A DNA stretch of 34,268 bases, taken from assembly GCA_029259655.1 (NCBI GenBank), contig JAJDET010000250.1, positions 1-34,268 on the forward strand, written 5' to 3'. Numbering within the stretch: position 1 is the first letter of the stretch; each line of letters opens with the position of its first letter. Below the pieces are notes generated by a model, which was not told the DNA's origin, did no database searches, and saw only the letters and a list, made by a program, of their open reading frames with translations. Below are positions 1 through 8,266 of the stretch, piece by piece. The translations under genes were made by a program, and so were the position numbers. The stretch comes from Planctomycetota bacterium. Its GTDB lineage: Bacteria > Planctomycetota > UBA1135 > GCA-002686595.

Positions 1-321
1 GGCCGCGACGGCGGGATCGGTCCCGCACAGCTCGCGCGCCCGCTCGAGGTCGGCCACGTCGAGGAGGAAGATCCCGCGGTCGAGCGGATCGACCCGCGGC
101 GCCGGCAGCGGCCCGGCGACGATGAGGAGCCCTTCCTCCGCGAGACGTCCCATGTTCGCGAAGTGCCCCTGCATGGCCTCGGCCATCGCCGCGTCGTCGA
201 GCTCGGCCGGACCGGTCTTGAGGAAGGCCCAGGCGTAGGCAGTCCCGGGCGCGGAGCTCCCCGTTTCCAGGCTCGAACAGCCCCCCAGGAGGACGACGCA
301 GGCGATCTGGATCCACTTCAT
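1..321 (-). CDS. YCII-related domain lipoprotein (partial, cut by left edge)
   Basis: My reading of the reverse strand from the ATG at 321 gives 107 codons running off the left edge. It opens with a short charged stretch, a hydrophobic segment and a lipobox-like LLGGC, so the product is probably a lipoprotein. The body (about residues 30-105) contains an FLKTGP strand, a GHFANMGRLAEEG helix, the strand LLIVAGPL and a RGIFLLDVADLERA segment. This is the pattern of YCII-related domains, small ferredoxin-like folds of mostly unknown reaction. The substrate cannot be told. It is divergent from the rhodanese gene, with about 50 bases between them. No strong ribosome binding site is seen. Confidence 0.72.
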   Translation of the reverse strand, partial: MKWIQIACVVLLGGCSSLETGSSAPGTAYAWAFLKTGPAELDDAAMAEAMQGHFANMGRLAEEGLLIVAGPLPAPRVDPLDRGIFLLDVADLERARELCGTDPAVAA

Positions 322-373
322 GGCATTACCCTATCGGTCTCGTGCGACGTACCGCCCATAGACCCTGAACCCG

Positions 374-925
374 ATGAGCCTTTCTTCGAGCGTCCGGAAC
401 CTGTCGCTGTTCGCCCTCCTCTCCGCCGCCTGCACGGCGCGGCCGGACACCGGTGACGACGGCGAGTGGGCGAGCCTCAAGGCGGAGATCCGCGAGCGCT
501 ACCCCGAGGTGAGCCAGGTCTCGGTCGAGGAGCTCGAGGCGTGGCTCGCGAGGGACGAGCGGCCGATCTTGCTCGACGTGCGCGCGCCCGAGGAGTTCGG
601 GGTGAGCCGCCTCGCGGGCGCGCGGCTCGCGTCGGACGTCGAGGCGGCCCTCGAGGTCCTGGGCGAGGCCGGTCCCGATCGTCCGGTGGTCCTCTACTGT
701 TCCGTCGGGTACCGCTCGTCCGACCTGGCCGCGAAGCTCGCTGAGCGGGGCATCCCGAACCTCCACAACCTAGAGGGCTCGATCTTCGAGTGGGCGAACT
801 CGGGCCGCCCGGTGGAGCGGGATGGCGAGCGCGAGGGGGCCGCCGCCCCGGGCGTCCATCCTTATGACAAGGAGTGGGGGCGTCTCCTCGACCGCGAGCT
901 CTGGGAGTGGCCGGCGTCGCGATGA
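374..925 (+). CDS. Rhodanese-domain lipoprotein
   Basis: 183 residues. The N-terminus has a hydrophobic segment ending in LLSAAC (Cys20), a lipobox-like signal, so the protein is probably an envelope-anchored lipoprotein. The rhodanese domain spans about residues 45-145: LLDVRAPEEF is the classic substrate-strand motif, and VVLYCSVGYRS carries the active-site loop with catalytic Cys109 followed by a six-residue loop ending in Arg-Ser. Rhodaneses carry persulfide on that cysteine and move sulfur; the acceptor here is unknown. The stop codon overlaps the next start by four bases (ATGA), so it is translationally coupled to the membrane hydroxylase that follows. Confidence 0.88.
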   Translation: MSLSSSVRNLSLFALLSAACTARPDTGDDGEWASLKAEIRERYPEVSQVSVEELEAWLARDERPILLDVRAPEEFGVSRLAGARLASDVEAALEVLGEAGPDRPVVLYCSVGYRSSDLAAKLAERGIPNLHNLEGSIFEWANSGRPVERDGEREGAAAPGVHPYDKEWGRLLDRELWEWPASR

Positions 926-1722
926 CCTACTGGATCTGGCTTGCCGTCATCTCGCTCGCGTTCGCGCTGTTCGAGCGCGTGCTCCCCGCGCGTCGCGACC
1001 AGCCTGTCCTGCGCCCCCAGCTCGGGAACGACCTCTTCTACCTCGCGTTCAACGGCCACTTCTGGGCGGTGTTGACGGGTGGCGTGATCGCGCCGCTCGC
1101 GATGCACACGCGCGATCACCTGGCCGCGGCGTCGCTGCTCCCCGAGACCGCGTTGCTCGACGGCCGCCACGTCGTGATCCAGTTCGCCGTCTACCTCGTC
1201 GCGAGCGACTTCCTGCAGTGGTGCGTGCACAACCTGCTGCACCGCGTCCCATTCCTCTGGCAGTTCCACAAGGTGCACCACTCGGTCCACCAGATGGACT
1301 GGGCCGCGAACTTCCGTTTTCACTGGGTCGAGCTCGTGGTCTACCGCTCGCTGCTCTACGTGCCGATCGCGCTGGTCCTCGGCGGCGATGCCGGTCCGCT
1401 CTTCGCCGTCGCCGTCTTCGCGACCGCCTGGGGTCACTTCAACCACGCGAACGTGAACGTCGACATCGGCCCCCTCGCCCGGATCTTCAACAGCCCGCGC
1501 ATGCACCTCTGGCACCACGACGCCTCGACCGAGGGCGGCCCCGCGAAGAACTTCGGCATCGTCTTCTCCGCCTGGGACTGGATCTTCCGAACGGCCTACT
1601 GGCCCCGCGAACGCCCGCCGGAACGGATCGGCTATGCCGGGGACGCAGAGATGCCGCGTGACGTCGTGCGACAGGTCGTGTTCCCGCTCGCGCGTCGCGC
1701 CGCTGCGTCAACCGGCGAGTAG
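922..1722 (+). CDS. Sterol desaturase / fatty acid hydroxylase family membrane enzyme
   Basis: 266 residues from the ATG at 922. I prefer this over the in-frame ATG at 874 because it gives a four-base ATGA overlap with the rhodanese stop and puts the first membrane segment at the N-terminus. It is an integral membrane protein with the di-iron histidine clusters of this superfamily: HNLLH (103-107), HKVHH (116-120), HFNH (172-175) and HLWHH (195-199). Family members oxidise or desaturate lipid alkyl chains or sterols using O2; the substrate here is not determinable. Pairing with an exported rhodanese is unexplained. It converges with the EEP gene, whose stop is 10 bases away. Confidence 0.9.
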   Translation: MTYWIWLAVISLAFALFERVLPARRDQPVLRPQLGNDLFYLAFNGHFWAVLTGGVIAPLAMHTRDHLAAASLLPETALLDGRHVVIQFAVYLVASDFLQWCVHNLLHRVPFLWQFHKVHHSVHQMDWAANFRFHWVELVVYRSLLYVPIALVLGGDAGPLFAVAVFATAWGHFNHANVNVDIGPLARIFNSPRMHLWHHDASTEGGPAKNFGIVFSAWDWIFRTAYWPRERPPERIGYAGDAEMPRDVVRQVVFPLARRAAASTGE

Positions 1723-1731
1723 CGGACCCGC

Positions 1732-2727
1732 TCAGCGCCAGGCCACATCGGCGACGACGGGGAAGTGGTCGGAACCGATCTCGTCCCCGACCCGCCGGTC
1801 GAGCGTCGCGAGCTCGTTCCCGATCAGGACGTGGTCGATCGGGAGACGCAGCCAGTGGAGCTTCCACCGCACCCGCGGGACGGTCACGCGCCAGGTGCCG
1901 AGGCGTCCGAATCCCTGCCGGGTGTCGCGGAGCCCTCCCGCATCGAGCAGGTCCCCGAACACCGGGGAGCACTCGGAGACGTTCAGGTCCCCGAGGACGA
2001 CGACGTTCTCTTGCTCACCGGCGAGGCTCCCGAGCTCGGCGAGGGTCCGGTTGCGTATCCCGGTCATCACCGTCTGTCCGGGACGCAGGGCATGTGCGGC
2101 GAGCAGGCGCAGCGGGCGCCCCTCGTGCTCGATCCATGCGTCGAGGGTCCGATCGGACAAGCTCGCCTTGGGCTCACGCAGCGGGCGGCGCGAGAAGAGC
2201 GCCCAACCCCACGTCCGCTCGTGCCACTCCTCGTTGGGCGGTAGGAGCAGCCGGTGCGCGTAGCCGCGCTGCGTGAGCTCGTCGAACCGCAGGCGGTCCT
2301 TCGGGCGCAACTCCATCAGGAACAGGACATCGGGGCGCTCGGCGTCGACCCAGCGCAAGAGCCCGTCGATCGTGTCGCGCGACCAGAGGAGGTTCGCGGC
2401 GGCGACGCGCAGAGGAGCTGCGCTCTCAGCGGGCGGCGCGATCGGCAGGTGGAGTCGCAGAGTCGGCCACGCGGCGAACCCGGCCAGTGCGAGAAGCGCG
2501 AGCGCGGGCCGAAGAAGGCGCAGCCCAAAGGCGGCGAGGGCGACTCCGCCCAGGAGAACGCCGAGCTCCGGCCGGAGGTGGCAGGCGATCTCCGCGGGCC
2601 AGAACTCACGTGCGGCGAGAGAGAACGCCGTTCCCACGCCGGCGACCCCGACAACGCTCCACGCTGCGCGTCCGAGTCGAGTTCGCGCCCGGGGGGGTAC
2701 GTTGCTGGCGTCGAGAGCGGGCGACAT
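1732..2727 (-). CDS. Endonuclease/exonuclease/phosphatase (EEP) family protein with N-terminal membrane segments
   Basis: 331 residues. The first 100 hold two or three hydrophobic segments, then the EEP catalytic domain: VAAANLLW (Asn), LFLMELR (metal-binding Glu), AAHALRPG (His), VVLGDLNV (Asp/Asn pair), IDHVLI and the C-terminal SDHFPVVAD motif. All expected Mg2+-dependent phosphoesterase residues are present. Known members cleave nucleic acids, inositol phosphates or phospholipids. A membrane-anchored domain of this size is common in bacteria and usually unassigned. The start is the ATG at 2727. It faces away from the decayed secretin remnant on the other strand. Confidence 0.87.
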   Translation of the reverse strand: MSPALDASNVPPRARTRLGRAAWSVVGVAGVGTAFSLAAREFWPAEIACHLRPELGVLLGGVALAAFGLRLLRPALALLALAGFAAWPTLRLHLPIAPPAESAAPLRVAAANLLWSRDTIDGLLRWVDAERPDVLFLMELRPKDRLRFDELTQRGYAHRLLLPPNEEWHERTWGWALFSRRPLREPKASLSDRTLDAWIEHEGRPLRLLAAHALRPGQTVMTGIRNRTLAELGSLAGEQENVVVLGDLNVSECSPVFGDLLDAGGLRDTRQGFGRLGTWRVTVPRVRWKLHWLRLPIDHVLIGNELATLDRRVGDEIGSDHFPVVADVAWR

Positions 2728-2784
2728 GCGTCACTCGATCCTATCGGTCCGGGGCGATCCTCGCCTTCTCTACCGGCTCGCAAG

Positions 2785-2937
2785 CTGGCGTTGGAAGAAG
2801 AGAGCGCGGCGACGGTGCCGGACGGCTCTGCGTTGGTGATCGGGGGACTCGACCTGCAGACGGAGGCGGACTCCGCATCGCAGATCCCCTGGCTCGGCAG
2901 CGTCCCGCTCCTGGGACACATGGTCAAGAGCAATTAG
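2785..2937 (+). pseudogene. Secretin C-terminal fragment
   Basis: The reading frame from about 2785 to the TAG at 2935-2937 encodes roughly 50 residues matching the end of type II/IV secretins: an ELE-like strand, then VPDGSALVIGGL (usual form VPDGGTVVIGGL), an acidic turn, and IPWLGSVPLLGHM (usual form VPxLGxIPxLGxLF). No N-terminal secretin domains or plausible ATG are present. Upstream sequence in the same frame does not look secretin-like and is occupied by the start of the divergent EEP gene. I read it as the tail of a lost outer-membrane secretin, not a functional gene. Confidence 0.68.
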
Positions 2938-2997
2938 GCGTCGTCGACTCGCGTTCGTTTCTTCGTGTTTCTGCGTTGCGGCGTGTTGCGCCGCGCG

Positions 2998-3093
2998 ATG
3001 TTCGAGCGCTTGAGGTACGCGAGCCGCGAAGATCTCGACGTGGCCGACGTCGACTCGGGACCACCGGAGATCCGACCCCAGATCCTCCGATGA
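2998..3093 (+). CDS. Short reading frame overlapping the TPR gene start
   Basis: An ATG at 2998 opens 31 codons ending in TGA at 3091-3093, overlapping the TPR lipoprotein start by four bases (ATGA). The encoded peptide is charged (MFERLRYASREDL at its start) and resembles no family I know. The stop-free frame extends back to the secretin remnant's stop, so it may be the tail of a larger decayed gene. Only the start/stop overlap argues for coding. Confidence 0.22.
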   Translation: MFERLRYASREDLDVADVDSGPPEIRPQILR

Positions 3094-3589
3094 GACCGCC
3101 CGGGAGCACCGTCGTTCTGCTGATGTCCTTGATCTCCTCCTGGGCCTGCAGGTCATTCGACAGTGCTCCCGGGCCCTATCGGCCCCTCTCGGAGGGGTCG
3201 CGCAGCGCGGTCGTAGCCGAAGAGCTCAACCGCGAGGCGGCGGACCTGATCTACGACGATCCGGAGCGGGCGGAGGAGCTCCTCCGGGATGCGCTCACCG
3301 CCGATCTCTACTACGGCCCGGCCCACAACAACCTGGGGGGCGTCTTCCTGGAGAAGGGCCGGCTCTACGAGGCCGCCAACGAGTTCGAGTGGGCGAGGAA
3401 GCTCATGCCGGGGAAGCCCGACCCGAGGATGAGCCTCGCGCTGACGCTGGAGGTGGCCGGAAGAGTCGAGGACACGACAGCCTGATACAAGTCTATCAGG
3501 ATCGTCCGTACGCCAGGCACAGGATCAAGACCATGGGTCCGGAATGCGTCGAGGCCTACGTCGCGACGTACGAACCGGAAGTCGAGTAA
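3090..3589 (+). pseudogene. TPR-repeat lipoprotein, frameshifted
   Basis: From the ATG at 3090 the first frame encodes a signal segment (LLMSLISSWAC, an imperfect lipobox) and a TPR-type helical pair (GPAHNNLGGVFLEKGRLYEA, then ANEFEWARKLMPGKPDPR) before a TGA at 3483-3485. TPR-like coding continues at once in the -1 frame (DSLIQVYQDRPYARHRI, then GPECVEAYVATYEPEVE) to a stop at 3587-3589. Joining the frames near 3465-3480 gives one protein of about 165 residues, so a net one-base loss or two-base gain is inferred. No slippery heptamer is visible, so programmed frameshifting is unlikely. With the secretin remnant upstream, this looks like a decaying secretion or pilus locus. A sequencing error remains possible. 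Confidence 0.6.
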
Positions 3590-3607
3590 GCGAACATGCC
3601 TTACGAG

Positions 3608-6016
3608 TCACGGTCTAGCCTTCCCATCGGCAGCCGCCGCGAGGAGTCCTCGCCAGTCCGCGGGATAGGCCAGCTCGAGCGTATTCGCGACTGTCTCGTC
3701 GTCCCACGCCTCCGTCCGGATCACTGTGTTGGCCGCTTCGATACGCGATTCCTCGTCGGGAAGGGGCTGACCCCTCACAACCGCGAGCGCGGCTTCCTTG
3801 TCTCCAGCATCGGCGAGAGCGGGGGTCAGCGAACGGCGAATCCTCTCGTCGGTCCGCGACTCCGAGTACGACAACGTCCAAAGGGCCAGCGCCACGTCGT
3901 TCCTCCTCAGGTCCGTGCGCATGACTACAGCCAGGTTGTGCTGGATGTCCCCATCCCACAGGTCCGTATCGTAGAGTGACCAGAAGAGAGCCGCAGCGGC
4001 CTTTCCAATCGCGTCGATCCCCCTGGCGAGCAGGTCACCTGTAGCTCGAATTATGACCCGCTTTTCGTGCGGGTCCGCATCGGAGCTGGTGAATGAAGAG
4101 AGAGCCCAAAGGGCGCGTTGAGCATCGTCCTCCCGAAGGCCATCCCTGAAGGTCAACGCGCTGAGCAGGTTGGTCATGACCATCCGGCTATCGGGATCCG
4201 CTTCGACCTCTTCGAAGAGACGATCGGCGTTGTCCCCCACCAGGATCGCCTTGCACGTGAGCCACCGCTCGCGGAGTTCGGGATCCGCCATGGCGTCGCT
4301 CTCGTCGAAGCGGTTCATGACAGCAGCAGCCCGCTCGGAGTCTCGCTCCGTCGTCAACAGGAAGAGCACGTATTGAGAGGCGTGAAGCCAGTCGTCGAGC
4401 TTCCCTTTCTCCTCCATCATCTCGAAGCCCCTGGCTGCCTGTTTGGGAGATGCAGAGCTCAGCCGAACGAGCGCGTTGCCGACAGCAGTCCGCTCGAGAT
4501 CGTCGAGGCTCGTGGAGATCAGACTCAACATCTGTGATGCGAGCTCGTCGGTAGGCTCGAGCTGGTAACGCAGCGACAACTCGGTGAAACGCATTGCCGC
4601 ATCGGGAATACTCCCACCGGACTCGTCCTTGAGCGACTCCATCTCGAAGTACGGGTTCTCCAGATCCCTCGCGTCCAGAGGAGCAGTGGGTTCCCTCATG
4701 GCCGCCCTGACCCTGTCGACGTCACGCAACAGCGTGCGAACTCGACTGAGCCCGAGGAAGCCGCGAAAAGCGACCCCCTCGCGAATCGCCTGCGCATCGC
4801 GGGAGTTTTCGACCGACTCCGCAATCTCAACCAATCGCTTCACGATCAACCGCGTTTCCTCGAGGACGTTCGCGGCCTCGCGAAGCTGGACGATGACGGT
4901 GGAAGGGTCCACGAGAATGCGTCTGTGCAGACTCGGCCAGCAATAGCGAAGTCCGAGACAGCACGCGCGGTCGATGGCGGCCTGAGTGACGGCTTCAGCC
5001 TGAGGCCCGCTCTCTTCCAGGAGGGTCAGGTCTTGACCGGCGATCACCCGCAGACCGATGGCCCACTCGTTCATGAAACGCTTCATGGACCGGGGTGTTC
5101 CCGTGGTTCCACCGGCGAGGGCTAGAATCCTGAAGAATGGCCGAATCTCGGCGGCCAAGCTCGACGGCACGGATATCTCGCGACAGAGGTAGTTCACGAA
5201 AGCATCCGTGGCAGAAGGCGACGGACTCGGGATCCGGAAAGTGAGCTGGATCAGCTTGTCCAGGTAACGAGAGCGGGAAGCAACCTCGCGATGATCGAGA
5301 GACAGCGTCCCCGCAACGTGGGCTTCGATGACATCGGGCATCACCCCGAGAAGAAACACGAACCCCGGCTCCCCGAAGACGAGCTTGATGCTCTCGAGGA
5401 GTCGGACTGAACTCTCTGCAGAGCAGCGATCCAGGTTGTCCACGAGGACGACGATGCGCGGGATCCTCCCGTCGGATTCCTGGCTCAGACTCCGCCCCAT
5501 CTCTCGGAGTTCGCGGATAGCGGCCACGTGCTCGCGGCTGGCGGTGGCGAGCTCTTCGGCTCGGTCCCAGCTGACACCGGCACCGAAGAGACTCACCCCG
5601 CTGATCGGGAGGCTCTTGCACAGCCTCGAAACGATGCCGCGAGCTGCTGCGGCGAATCCCCCGGGCGCGGCTTGGCCCTCGAGTTGATCGGTGATCGAAG
5701 TGCAGAGAGCAAGGAGGGGGTTCGCCAGGTGATGCTGCTCCCAGGCATCGAACCAGACCGTGGTTACTCCATCGACGCGAGCCAGCCACGATTCGACCAT
5801 GCGCATGAGGCTCGTCTTGCCCGATCCCCAGTCACCGTAGACTCCAACCGTGATGTTCGGCTCGTTGCGTGCTACCAGGTCGGCGATCAGCTCCGCCAGT
5901 GACCCGAATCCCAGCGGATCAGTCGTGTCCCAGTCCCGATTCCAACGCCCCTGGCCCCACGGCTGGTCGTCAAGCACGGTCTTCAGAGAACCCGACTTCG
6001 TTTCAGCGATATCCAT
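3608..6016 (-). CDS. KAP-family P-loop NTPase with helical C-terminal region
   Basis: 802 residues from an ATG preceded by a purine-rich AAAGGGAGTAGAGG. The KAP NTPase domain occupies about residues 30-350: Walker A GDWGSGKTS (61-69), a VWFDAWEQ strand typical of the family, and Walker B RIVVLVDNLDRC (187-198), followed by a sensor-like region with RSRYLDKLIQLTFRIP and RSMKRFMNEW. No transmembrane insertion is obvious. Residues 400-800 are alpha-helical and repeat-like, possibly a protein-interaction solenoid. KAP NTPases occur in phage-exclusion and plasmid-encoded systems, but many have no known role. Base composition looks less GC-extreme than its neighbours, and it sits beside a decayed locus, which suggests acquisition. 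No partner gene is adjacent. Confidence 0.85.
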   Translation of the reverse strand: MDIAETKSGSLKTVLDDQPWGQGRWNRDWDTTDPLGFGSLAELIADLVARNEPNITVGVYGDWGSGKTSLMRMVESWLARVDGVTTVWFDAWEQHHLANPLLALCTSITDQLEGQAAPGGFAAAARGIVSRLCKSLPISGVSLFGAGVSWDRAEELATASREHVAAIRELREMGRSLSQESDGRIPRIVVLVDNLDRCSAESSVRLLESIKLVFGEPGFVFLLGVMPDVIEAHVAGTLSLDHREVASRSRYLDKLIQLTFRIPSPSPSATDAFVNYLCREISVPSSLAAEIRPFFRILALAGGTTGTPRSMKRFMNEWAIGLRVIAGQDLTLLEESGPQAEAVTQAAIDRACCLGLRYCWPSLHRRILVDPSTVIVQLREAANVLEETRLIVKRLVEIAESVENSRDAQAIREGVAFRGFLGLSRVRTLLRDVDRVRAAMREPTAPLDARDLENPYFEMESLKDESGGSIPDAAMRFTELSLRYQLEPTDELASQMLSLISTSLDDLERTAVGNALVRLSSASPKQAARGFEMMEEKGKLDDWLHASQYVLFLLTTERDSERAAAVMNRFDESDAMADPELRERWLTCKAILVGDNADRLFEEVEADPDSRMVMTNLLSALTFRDGLREDDAQRALWALSSFTSSDADPHEKRVIIRATGDLLARGIDAIGKAAAALFWSLYDTDLWDGDIQHNLAVVMRTDLRRNDVALALWTLSYSESRTDERIRRSLTPALADAGDKEAALAVVRGQPLPDEESRIEAANTVIRTEAWDDETVANTLELAYPADWRGLLAAAADGKARP

Positions 6017-6314
6017 CCTCTACTCCCTTTGTGGCTGACAACGCGCTTGCGAGCTGCGCGGCCGGCTTCCCATGCCCGTCAACGAAACGAGGGGGACTCC
6101 AGCAGAGTGCCTGCAAATCATCATCTCCCTCATGCCGTTGCGAGCGGCACATTCGACGATGGGGAGTCTAGTCGGCCGAGCCGATTCGTGCCACCGGAGC
6201 CGAGCTGCAAGCGGGAGACTCCGTCCCGGGCAATGCTCTGACTCTTCCTGGGAGCCTATCCTTCCTCAGCACTGACGGTTCCATTCAGGCTGACGGCCCC
6301 GAGACGAGCGCCAG
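6017..6314. other. Intergenic region upstream of the KAP NTPase gene
   Basis: Nearly 300 bases without a convincing gene lie between the KAP start and the malate synthase stop, both on the reverse strand. They should hold the KAP promoter and the malate synthase 3' end. Visible are a perfect 7-base inverted repeat (GGAGTCT at 6163-6169 and AGACTCC at 6216-6222) and a short TGCCG/CGGCA hairpin near 6133-6149. Neither has a strong U-tract, so I do not call a terminator. The inverted repeat could be an operator, but nothing else supports this. Confidence 0.35.
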
Positions 6315-8180
6315 CTAGCTGTGCCCGAAGTCCCGGTTCTCCGTGATCCGCGTTCCGTCCCTCCCGAAGGCCTCGAAGTACTCGGCGATGCGCGCGCGAG
6401 CCTCGTCCAGGTCGTGGTTTTCGAGGTTCAGGTTCAGGAGGTCGATGAGCCAGGGGCCCTTGAGCTCGTTCAGCACGTAGGCCTCCACGATCTCGCGAGA
6501 GATCGGGAGCGTCGTGCCCTTCGAGTCGTCGTGCACGTCGCGGTTGCTCGCGGCGAGGAGCTTCCCGTACTCCTCGGACAGGAACTGCGCGAACAGGTCG
6601 GAGTCGAACGCCTTGCCCTCGTCCAGCACGGCGCCCTTGTGGAGCCACTCCCACAGGATGCTGAGCCGGATCTCGCCCGTCGCCATGTCCTCCATCAAGT
6701 AGAGGACGTCGTCGTCGCCGAAGAAGTCGGCCGGCTTCAGCGCCGCGGCCTGGAAACCGCGCGCGAAGGCGTTGCCGTACTGCAGGCCGACGCTGATCAG
6801 GTCGCGGGCTCCGCGATCGTTGCGCGGCGCGGGCTCGAGCAGGACGAGCGCGTCGGCGTCCTCCTGCGTGTAGGTCAAGCGCGGGAACTCGCGGCCGAGC
6901 TGGTTCGCGTCGCCGACCTTCTCCCAGACCGGCCGCACGATGTGCACCATCTTCCAGTGCGCGACCCACTTGCCGCTCGCACCCTCGCGCTGCTCGCGCT
7001 CGGCGCCCCCGACGGCCTTCGTCATCCCGGCCTCGACGCCGGCGGCCGAGCCCACGGGAATGTTCGGCTCCATCCCGCCCTGCCAGAGCGCGAAGCGCCC
7101 GTCCCGGTCCGGCGTGTTCACGGCGCGCCGCACGCGGTCCTCGTAGGTCCGCATGTAGCCGTAGGTCATCGCGATCGCGTCGATGTTCGGGTGCACGAAG
7201 CCCGGCTCCCACGCCATCGCGTCGGCGACGCTGTTGATGTAGTCCCAGCGCCCCGTGTTGAAGCCGACGAAGTGCGGCGAGAGCGCGGCGCGGATCTCCA
7301 TGAGCTGGAACGACGCCTCGACCTGCTCGACGAGCACGTAGACCTTGATCGTCCCCGCCGCGAGCCCGAGGAACCGCTCGAGCTCGAGCAGCATGTCGTT
7401 CCAGAGTGCCGCCTCCTCCGCCGTCTGGATCTTCGGCAGGTAGAGCACGATCGAGGACCCGTCCTGCTGCAGCCGCTCGTGGTTGTTGACGACGTAGAGC
7501 ACCATGTCCGCGATCGACGCCGAGAACCCGGTGCCGTCCTTCTCGCGCACGTGCCGGTCGTCGAGGTGCAGCCCGCGCGCGCGGAAGATCTTCGTCGTGA
7601 AGTCGAGCTGCGCGCGCCAGTCGTCGATGATCGGCTTCCCGAAGAAGCCGTCCGCCCAGGCGTTCATCTCGGCCGAGACGCCTTCGGCGGCGCCGAGGTA
7701 GAGGTCGCTCTTGTCGACTGCGAGCTTCAGGTTGCGCTGGTTCTCGAGCGACATCGTCTCGACCTGCCCGAGCGCGTCCTCGCCGTCGAACATCCAGCCG
7801 TCGGCACCGGAGAGCAGCGCGTAGGCCACGTTCCGGATGCTCTTCTCGACCGACGCCCGAGGTCGCGTGGCCGGTCCCGTCCCCTGGATCCACTGGCGCT
7901 CGAGGTCTTTCGGGATCTCGCTCCCGACGAAGTTCCCGTCGCGCGCGTCGCCGACCGTGATCGTCGTGCGCGGAATCGTCGAGCCCGGGTGCAGGAACTC
8001 GATACGACGTCCCTCCCGCGCGCGCTCCGACCGGCACCGCGTCCGCGCGTTCATGACCGCCAGGCGGTCCTTGTTGAAGGGCGCGAGGGCGGCGAGCGCG
8101 TCCAGGACGCGAGGTGAATACAGCTCGGCGAACTCCTGCGCGGCGGCGCGCCGGAGCTCCACGGCGGCGGGGCGGCTCAT
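6315..8180 (-). CDS. aceB: Malate synthase
   Basis: 621 residues from the ATG at 8180. An in-frame ATG at 8252 would leave only 14 bases to the divergent ferritin gene, so the inner start is preferred. The protein condenses glyoxylate and acetyl-CoA to malate (glyoxylate shunt). Family features include VLDALAALAPFNKDRLAVM (N-terminal helix), the IPRTTITVGDARDGNFVGS segment, LPKIQTAEEAALWN, VEQVEASFQLMEIRAAL, FVGFNTGRWDYINSVADAM (the family signature region) and LYLMEDMATGEIRLSILWEW near the C-terminus, which matches the conserved region bearing the catalytic Asp. It is longer than E. coli AceB (533) and shorter than GlcB (723). Isocitrate lyase, its usual partner, is not in the window. Confidence 0.9.
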   Translation of the reverse strand: MSRPAAVELRRAAAQEFAELYSPRVLDALAALAPFNKDRLAVMNARTRCRSERAREGRRIEFLHPGSTIPRTTITVGDARDGNFVGSEIPKDLERQWIQGTGPATRPRASVEKSIRNVAYALLSGADGWMFDGEDALGQVETMSLENQRNLKLAVDKSDLYLGAAEGVSAEMNAWADGFFGKPIIDDWRAQLDFTTKIFRARGLHLDDRHVREKDGTGFSASIADMVLYVVNNHERLQQDGSSIVLYLPKIQTAEEAALWNDMLLELERFLGLAAGTIKVYVLVEQVEASFQLMEIRAALSPHFVGFNTGRWDYINSVADAMAWEPGFVHPNIDAIAMTYGYMRTYEDRVRRAVNTPDRDGRFALWQGGMEPNIPVGSAAGVEAGMTKAVGGAEREQREGASGKWVAHWKMVHIVRPVWEKVGDANQLGREFPRLTYTQEDADALVLLEPAPRNDRGARDLISVGLQYGNAFARGFQAAALKPADFFGDDDVLYLMEDMATGEIRLSILWEWLHKGAVLDEGKAFDSDLFAQFLSEEYGKLLAASNRDVHDDSKGTTLPISREIVEAYVLNELKGPWLIDLLNLNLENHDLDEARARIAEYFEAFGRDGTRITENRDFGHS

Positions 8181-8231
8181 CGCGTCAGGGTAGTCGAAGC
8201 CCCCCCACCGGGCCCAGCCCTCCGATCGCGG

Positions 8232-8260
8232 TTGCCGCGCGGCCGGGGACACGCGACAAT
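8232..8260 (+). promoter_or_regulatory. Putative sigma70-type promoter for a leaderless transcript
   Basis: TTGCCG at 8232-8237 and GACAAT at 8255-8260 are separated by exactly 17 bases. Each matches four of six consensus positions. The predicted transcription start, six to seven bases after the -10, falls on or beside the A of the ATG at 8267, and no ribosome binding site fits in the gap. This is a weak-consensus prediction. Confidence 0.35.
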
Positions 8261-8266
8261 ACCCCC

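Noticed and set aside
3483..3485. TGA ending the first frame of the TPR gene as selenocysteine
   Set aside because: Reading on in the same frame gives non-TPR sequence; the TPR coding continues in another frame, so a frameshift explains it.
3608..6016. KAP gene as part of a complete defence island
   Set aside because: No effector, restriction, toxin or reverse transcriptase gene lies beside it; only the NTPase itself is supportable.
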